This document shows positions 14,970 to 19,276 of a stretch of DNA of 19,276 nucleotides, piece by piece. The position numbers and the translations under genes were made by a program. Under the pieces are notes generated by a model that did not search any database, was not told the origin of the DNA, and was given only the letters and a program-made list of their open reading frames with translations. Source of the stretch: an uncultured Lachnospiraceae bacterium (GTDB lineage Bacteria; Bacillota; Clostridia; Lachnospirales; Lachnospiraceae); contig CAJUMC010000063.1 in the NCBI GenBank assembly GCA_910587085.1, positions 1-19,276 of the forward strand, given 5' to 3'. Positions within the stretch are counted from its first letter, which is position 1; each line of letters starts with the position of its first letter.

Positions 14970-16604
14970 ATGACGAAGGAAAAACAGACATGCAAAGACA
15001 CTTCCAGAAAGCTGCGCCTGGACAAATATCTGGCAGATATGAAGGCGGGTTCGAGGAGCGAGGTACGGCTGATGATCCAGCGGGGACGCGTTGAGGTCAA
15101 CGGCATTTCCGTCCGCGACGCCGGCTTTAAGGCAGGCCCTGCGGATCGTGTGACGCTCGACGGCAGAGAGCTGTCCTACACCAGCCGGGAATACATTATG
15201 CTCAATAAGCCTGCCGGAGTACTGTCTGCAACGGCCGATCGAAAACAGCGCACGGTGCTTGATCTGATCCCTGACGCAAAGCGCAGGGATTTATTTCCGG
15301 TCGGACGGCTGGACAAGGACGCGGAGGGCCTGCTGCTGATTACAAACGACGGGGCGCTGGCGCACTGGCTGCTGTCCCCCAGAAAGCATGTGGAGAAAGT
15401 TTACTATGCGCGTGTTCTGGGTGAAGTAACAAACCGGGAAAAGGAACTGTTTGCAGAGGGAATTATGCTGGGGGACGATTTCCGGGCAATGCCGGCGCGG
15501 CTTGAGATACTGTCTGTCCGGACAGCAAAGGCCGGTTCCGGGATATCGGAGGAGGAGAATCCGGAAAAGGCCGGTTCCGCTGTTCCGGAAAAAGCGCAGG
15601 GAAGCGCCTCGGAAAAGCCTGCCTGCCGCCGGATGGAATCCGAAATCCGGCTTGCAATTCAGGAAGGAAAATTCCATCAGGTAAAGCGGATGTTCGAGGC
15701 AGTCGGAATGAAGGTACTCTATCTCAAGCGTCTTTCCATGGGAAGCCTTGTGCTTGACGGCGGGCTGGCGCCGGGGGAATACCGCCGTCTGACGGAGCAG
15801 GAGCTTGAATGTTTACGGGAAGGGACGCCGGAAAAAGAGGAGGCCGAAAGCTTCGGCTATCCGGCCGGCACAGAGCTTCTGAACCGCATGCTCGACCGCA
15901 CGGAGGCAGTTATATTTGATCTGGACGGCACACTTGTCGATTCGATGTGGATGTGGCAGGAAATTGATATCGAATATCTCGGGAAATTCGGCATACCGCT
16001 CCCGGAAGGACTTCAAGCCTGCATCGAGGGAATGAGCTTTTCGGAGACTGCAGGATATTTTAAGAAAAACTTTCCGGCAATTACGGACAGCATCGAGGAG
16101 ATGAAAGCGGAATGGAACCGGATGGCATGGGATAAATATGTAAACGAGGTTCCGCTAAAGCCCGGTGCCCGGGAATTTCTGAAACTGCTCCGGGAAAGAA
16201 ATATCAAAACGGGAATCGCAACCAGCAATTCCAGGGAGCTTGTATGGGCTGTATTGAAAAGCCTTTCTGCAGAGCAGTATTTTGACGAGGTTCACACGGC
16301 GTGCGAGGTTGCGGCCGGAAAACCGTCTCCGGATATTTTTCTGCTGGTTGCCGACCGGCTTCAGACGGCGCCGGAGCACTGCCTTGTCTTTGAGGACATC
16401 CGAAAGGGAATCCAGGCGGGAAAGGCGGCCGGCATGAGGGTCTGCGCGGTACAGGACGAGTATTCGCGGGAGGACAGAGAACGCAAGGCGGCGGAGGCGG
16501 ATTATTTTATTGACAGCTATTTTGATCTCGGGCTGAAGCCGGAGCGGAACCGAAGAGAAGCCGAAGAGAAGCCGGAGAAAACAGGAAATAACAAGCAGCA
16601 GTAA
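14970..16604 (+). CDS. RsuA-family pseudouridine synthase fused to a HAD-superfamily hydrolase
   Basis: One uninterrupted 544-residue frame with two enzymes. Residues 14-60 are an S4 RNA-binding domain and about 73-285 an RsuA/RluB-type pseudouridine synthase with catalytic D115 in VGRLDKDAEGLLLITNDG and the KFHQVKRMFEAVG motif. Residues 186-222 are a Glu/Ala/Ser-rich insert inside the synthase. Residues 312-525 form a subfamily IA HAD phosphatase: DLDGT (D317, D319), ATSNS (417-421), K451 in GKPSPD and ED (475-476) are all present. The two are often separate neighbours in Clostridia. An internal ATG at 15888 has no ribosome site, so the fusion looks real. The C-terminal tail is a short Glu/Lys repeat. 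The HAD substrate is unknown. Confidence 0.88.
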   Translation: MTKEKQTCKDTSRKLRLDKYLADMKAGSRSEVRLMIQRGRVEVNGISVRDAGFKAGPADRVTLDGRELSYTSREYIMLNKPAGVLSATADRKQRTVLDLIPDAKRRDLFPVGRLDKDAEGLLLITNDGALAHWLLSPRKHVEKVYYARVLGEVTNREKELFAEGIMLGDDFRAMPARLEILSVRTAKAGSGISEEENPEKAGSAVPEKAQGSASEKPACRRMESEIRLAIQEGKFHQVKRMFEAVGMKVLYLKRLSMGSLVLDGGLAPGEYRRLTEQELECLREGTPEKEEAESFGYPAGTELLNRMLDRTEAVIFDLDGTLVDSMWMWQEIDIEYLGKFGIPLPEGLQACIEGMSFSETAGYFKKNFPAITDSIEEMKAEWNRMAWDKYVNEVPLKPGAREFLKLLRERNIKTGIATSNSRELVWAVLKSLSAEQYFDEVHTACEVAAGKPSPDIFLLVADRLQTAPEHCLVFEDIRKGIQAGKAAGMRVCAVQDEYSREDRERKAAEADYFIDSYFDLGLKPERNRREAEEKPEKTGNNKQQ

Positions 16605-16641
16605 GCAAAAAGGCCAGATAAAACAGCAGGAGGAAGCGGCG

Positions 16642-17223
16642 ATGAGCAGGACGGACAGAACGTCAAAGAGAAAAGCGGGGAAGGGTGAGGCGGGATATAT
16701 TGACGGTCAAAAGAAAAGACGGCTGTGCCGGACGCTGCTGTACTGCGCAGTCGGGGTTGCGATTTTTGTGCTCGGACTCTGCCTGAACAAATTTGAAAAA
16801 AGCAATATATTTACTGTCATTGCCGTTTTGATGGTGCTGCCGGCAGCGAAGGCGCTGGTTTCCCTGATCGTGCTGCTGCCGTATTGTTCCGTGGAGGCGG
16901 CAAAGGAGGAGCAGGTACGCGGCCTGTTAAGTGGAAACGATGTGATGTACGCGGACATGGTATTTTCCTCCCCGGATAAGATTATGTTTTTGTCCTTTCT
17001 CGTGATTGCAGAGGATGAAATTATCGGGCTGTCCGGGCGGAAAAAAGAGGATATCGCCTATATGGAAAAATATCTCAGGGACGAGCTGAAAAAGCGGATG
17101 CTGCCTGGTAAGCTCTACATAACCGGGGATGAGGAAAAGTTCCTGCGGCGCGTGGAACATGCCGTTGCAGCCGAAGAAGTTCCGGAGGAGCTGACAGACT
17201 TTCTGAAATCGCTGATGGTGTAG
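16642..17223 (+). CDS. Unrecognised two-helix membrane protein
   Basis: A 193-residue protein I cannot assign. A basic N-terminus (1-30) is followed by two predicted membrane helices (about 31-48 and 56-81), a short outside loop between them, and a cytoplasmic domain of about 110 residues with FSSPDKIMFLSFLVIAEDEIIG and an ITGDEEKFLRRVEHA segment. AGGAGG (16628-16633) is 8 bases before ATG 16642, so it is a real gene. It sits between two pseudouridine synthase genes and starts 38 bases after the fusion gene stop, suggesting one transcript. No catalytic motif is evident. Confidence 0.85.
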   Translation: MSRTDRTSKRKAGKGEAGYIDGQKKRRLCRTLLYCAVGVAIFVLGLCLNKFEKSNIFTVIAVLMVLPAAKALVSLIVLLPYCSVEAAKEEQVRGLLSGNDVMYADMVFSSPDKIMFLSFLVIAEDEIIGLSGRKKEDIAYMEKYLRDELKKRMLPGKLYITGDEEKFLRRVEHAVAAEEVPEELTDFLKSLMV

Positions 17224-17250
17224 CCCGCGGTTTAAAATCGGAACATCCGC

Positions 17251-17308
17251 ATTGGAATGTCTGCGGAAGGAATATAATATAGTCTTCCGGATTGGAATGT
17301 CTGCGGAA
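17251..17308 (+). repeat. Two-copy 40-bp direct repeat with internal inverted repeats
   Basis: ATTGGAATGTCTGCGGAA occurs at 17251-17268 and again at 17291-17308, a 40-base period. Between and after the copies, CGGAAG/CTTCCG (17264-17269 with 17284-17289) and CGGAAA/TTTCCG around the second copy form short inverted repeats, so each unit can make a hairpin. It lies in the 188-base gap before the RluA-type gene; a TATAAT (17273-17278) falls inside but has no good -35. Confidence 0.75.
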
Positions 17309-17411
17309 AGCATAAAATATCGTTTTCCGGGCGCGGAACCGGCTGCGGCACAGATAATGGAAAGGAGCAGAGGGACAAAATGCAGAAAATCCAAAAGAGC
17401 GGAGGAATGCA

Positions 17412-18470
17412 ATGCAGAAACTTACAGTAGCGGGATATGAGGAGGGCGCGCAGCTGCTGAAACTGCTGCAGAAATATATGCGGAGTGCTCCGATCAGCTT
17501 TTTTTATAAGATGCTGCGGAAAAAAAATATAACGCTCAACGGCAAAAAAGCAGCAGGAAAAGAAACGCTGAAGAAGGGCGATGTAATCGAGCTGTTTCTG
17601 AGCGACGAGACGATCGCTAACTTCGGAGGAAAACTGCCTGCTGCGCGTTCACAGACAAAGCCGCATCCGGTACTTTTGTCTGCTTCCCCGTCCCCCTGTC
17701 CCTTTACCGTGCTCTACGAGGACAGCGATCTTCTTTTTGTCTGCAAGCCGGCAGGGCTTCTGACACAGAAAGCCGCAGAGACGGACGTTTCCCTCAACGA
17801 GCTTATTATCCGGCGTCTGCTGGAGGACGGTACTCTGACGGAGGATGCGCTGGCCGTATTCCGCCCGGGCGTCTGCAACCGTCTGGACCGCAATACAAGC
17901 GGTATTGTCTCGGCGGGGAAAACCATGGCGGGACTGCAGTTCCTTTCTGCGGCGTTCCGCGAAAGAGCTTTGGAAAAATACTATTACTGCATTGTCCGCG
18001 GAGATTTTTCCCGCCCGGTTCGTCTGGACGGTTATCTGAAAAAGGACGGCGCCCTGAACCAGTCCGCAGTACTGCCGCCGCAGGAGGCAGAGCGGGCGGA
18101 GAGGGAGGGCTATGAGCGGATTGCAACAGCCTTTCGCCCGCTGCAGCAAAGATCGGATTTTACGCTTCTGGAGGCGGAGCTGATCACCGGCCGGCCGCAT
18201 CAGATCCGCGCGCATCTTGCGGCGCAGGGGCATCCGATCGCCGGGGATGCAAAATACGGCGACCTCACGGTCAATGACCGGCTGAGAAAGGCCTGCGGTC
18301 TGAAATACCAGCTGCTCCACGCGGGACGACTTGTGTTCCGGGCGCAGAGCGGCCGTTTTTCGTATCTGAGCGGCATGGAAATCCGCGCAGAGGTGCCGGA
18401 ACTTTTCCGCAGGGTATGCGCGGAACTCGGTTTTTCTGCAAATATAATGGAAAACGAATTTGAAAAATAA
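17412..18470 (+). CDS. RluA-family pseudouridine synthase
   Basis: A 352-residue enzyme that converts uridine to pseudouridine, probably in 23S rRNA (RluC/RluD-like). An S4-like domain (about 13-65) is followed by a catalytic domain (about 98-330) with VLYEDSDLLFVCKPAG, catalytic D159 in CNRLDRNTSG and ITGRPHQIRAHLAAQGHPIAGDAKYG. GGAGG (17401-17405) lies 6 bases before ATG 17412; ATG 17407 is out of frame. Its neighbours include the other pseudouridine synthase and an unknown membrane protein. Target site cannot be decided here. Confidence 0.92.
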   Translation: MQKLTVAGYEEGAQLLKLLQKYMRSAPISFFYKMLRKKNITLNGKKAAGKETLKKGDVIELFLSDETIANFGGKLPAARSQTKPHPVLLSASPSPCPFTVLYEDSDLLFVCKPAGLLTQKAAETDVSLNELIIRRLLEDGTLTEDALAVFRPGVCNRLDRNTSGIVSAGKTMAGLQFLSAAFRERALEKYYYCIVRGDFSRPVRLDGYLKKDGALNQSAVLPPQEAERAEREGYERIATAFRPLQQRSDFTLLEAELITGRPHQIRAHLAAQGHPIAGDAKYGDLTVNDRLRKACGLKYQLLHAGRLVFRAQSGRFSYLSGMEIRAEVPELFRRVCAELGFSANIMENEFEK

Positions 18471-18520
18471 AAAACATCACGGAACGGAAACAGCATAAAA
18501 CATAAAAGGGGGAAAATCGT

Positions 18521-19069
18521 ATGCCGGCATGGAATTCCCGCGGTCTGCGCGGCTCAATGCTTGAGGATCTGATCAATCTGACCAACGACAGATACCGGGA
18601 AAAAGGGCTGGCGCTGATTCAGAAGGTGCCGACGCCGATTACGCCGATTGAGATTGACAAGGAGCATCACCATATTACGCTGGCATATTTTGAACAGAAA
18701 AGCACGGTGGACTATATCGGAGCGGTGCAGGGGATTCCGGTATGTTTTGACGCCAAAGAATGTGCAGAAAATACCTTTTCGTTGCGGAATGTTCACGAGC
18801 ATCAGGTTCGGTTTATGCGTGATTTCGAAGCACAGAAGGGTATTTCCTTTCTGCTTATCTACTACAGGAAGTGCGACCGCTGCTATTATATGCGCCTGTC
18901 CGAGCTGAACCGGTTCTGGGATCGTGCCCTGGCAGGAGGACGCAAAAGCGTAGGTTTTCCGGAGCTCAATACCAAATATTTCTTTCAGACCGGGCACGGC
19001 AGCTACGTTCCTTATCTGGAAATGATAAACCGCGATCTGCAGGAACGCGGCGATGCGGCGGACGGATAA
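18521..19069 (+). CDS. recU: Holliday junction resolvase RecU
   Basis: A 182-residue nuclease of Firmicutes that cuts Holliday junctions in recombination and repair. Recognisable signatures: RGxxLEDLI with TNDRY near the N-terminus, VPTPITPIEI, STVDYIGAVQGIPVCFDAKE with D64, D77 and K79 as likely metal-site residues, and HQVRFMRDF. In many Firmicutes recU sits beside a penicillin-binding protein gene; here it follows an rluA-type gene and no such gene is in the window. A G-rich ribosome site precedes ATG 18521. There is no clear terminator after it. Confidence 0.93.
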   Translation: MPAWNSRGLRGSMLEDLINLTNDRYREKGLALIQKVPTPITPIEIDKEHHHITLAYFEQKSTVDYIGAVQGIPVCFDAKECAENTFSLRNVHEHQVRFMRDFEAQKGISFLLIYYRKCDRCYYMRLSELNRFWDRALAGGRKSVGFPELNTKYFFQTGHGSYVPYLEMINRDLQERGDAADG

Positions 19070-19096
19070 GAACCGGTGCTGCGCCGGAGATAAGGC

Positions 19097-19125
19097 TTGA
19101 CAAATCATTTCTTATCCATTATAAT
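19097..19125 (+). promoter_or_regulatory. Consensus sigma-A promoter at the right edge
   Basis: TTGACA (19097-19102), exactly 17 bases, TATAAT (19120-19125). Both hexamers match consensus. It points out of the window; the gene it drives is beyond base 19276. Bases 19126-19276 hold its leader and no supported gene. Confidence 0.85.
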
Positions 19126-19138
19126 AACCGCATTCGCA

Positions 19139-19154
19139 TGATAATTCATTATCA
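19139..19154. promoter_or_regulatory. Fur-box-like operator downstream of the edge promoter
   Basis: TGATAAT-TC-ATTATCA is a perfect 7-bp inverted repeat with a 2-base spacer. Its arms equal the half-sites of the Firmicute 7-1-7 Fur box (TGATAAT-N-ATTATCA) but with one extra central base. It would start about 7 bases after the predicted transcription start, where a bound repressor would block RNA polymerase. A further half-site TGATAA lies at 19163-19168. It suggests control by a Fur-family regulator of an unseen, perhaps iron-uptake, gene. Confidence 0.5.
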
Positions 19155-19276
19155 CGCTGATGTGATAAAGCAAACCCGCCGTGAATACGAAAACGGGACG
19201 TAAGAAGAGGTCATAAAGAGGACATAGGTAATTGCGAAACAAGTTCAAAATCTTGATTCCAATAGGGTAAAGGCCC

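Noticed and set aside
15888..16604. Independent start for the HAD hydrolase
   Set aside because: ATG 15888 has no Shine-Dalgarno sequence nearby, and the frame runs unbroken from the pseudouridine synthase.
19073..19087. Terminator after recU
   Set aside because: The stem is only about six pairs including a wobble, and no U-tract follows.
19138..19203. 21-codon leader peptide frame after the edge promoter
   Set aside because: There is no ribosome site upstream, and its start overlaps the Fur-like operator and the expected start of the transcript.

Overview
The window reads as chromosomal DNA of a Firmicute of class Clostridia, probably a Lachnospiraceae-like gut anaerobe. The evidence is the gene set (YicC, RemA/DUF370 and RpoZ in a row, a RecU Holliday junction resolvase, tandem LCP proteins, a RelQ-type small alarmone synthetase, a WalJ/YycJ-like hydrolase), strong Shine-Dalgarno sequences, sigma-A type promoters and moderately high G+C. 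All 18 genes are on the + strand and tightly packed. I see no tRNA, rRNA, CRISPR, insertion sequence or phage gene. The species call is an inference.

Region 1 (1-2414) is a two-gene metal-homeostasis unit behind a recognisable promoter. The first gene is a COG0523/CobW (G3E) GTPase with the CxCC metal motif and a striking His/Cys tandem array of seven full 13-residue units plus two partial ones. The second is another G3E-type GTPase without CxCC, fused to a C-terminal domain that looks like DUF1980 (the YcgQ/TIGR03943 family).

Region 2 (2415-5823) holds housekeeping genes: YicC endoribonuclease-family protein, RemA-like DUF370 protein, RNA polymerase omega, type I signal peptidase, a WalJ/YycJ-like metallo-beta-lactamase-fold hydrolase and an ACT-domain protein. 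The guanylate kinase gene that often sits between remA and rpoZ is absent here. The ACT protein is paired with the UPF0210/PFL protein (5900-7264), a conserved pair. An M20C peptidase (PepD type) follows.

Region 3 (8898-12399) contains two paralogous LytR-CpsA-Psr (LCP) cell-wall glycopolymer ligases, each with its own promoter and each with a long acidic cytoplasmic N-terminus. A perfect 21-bp hairpin separates them. Upstream of the first is an 81-nt segment that can fold into a nested, possibly switching, RNA structure of unknown identity.

Region 4 (12400-18470) is dominated by RNA modification and ppGpp signalling: RelQ-like synthetase, RsmF-type rRNA m5C methyltransferase, an RsuA-family pseudouridine synthase fused in frame to a HAD phosphatase, an unrecognised two-helix membrane protein, and an RluA-family pseudouridine synthase. 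Region 5 is recU followed by a consensus promoter (TTGACA-17-TATAAT) with a Fur-box-like inverted repeat just downstream of the predicted start site. The gene it drives lies outside the window.

I did not find an obviously new multi-gene system. The best candidates for a closer look are the metal GTPase pair with its repeat array and DUF1980 fusion, the pseudouridine synthase-HAD fusion, the 8977-9057 RNA structure, and the Fur-like operator at the right edge.
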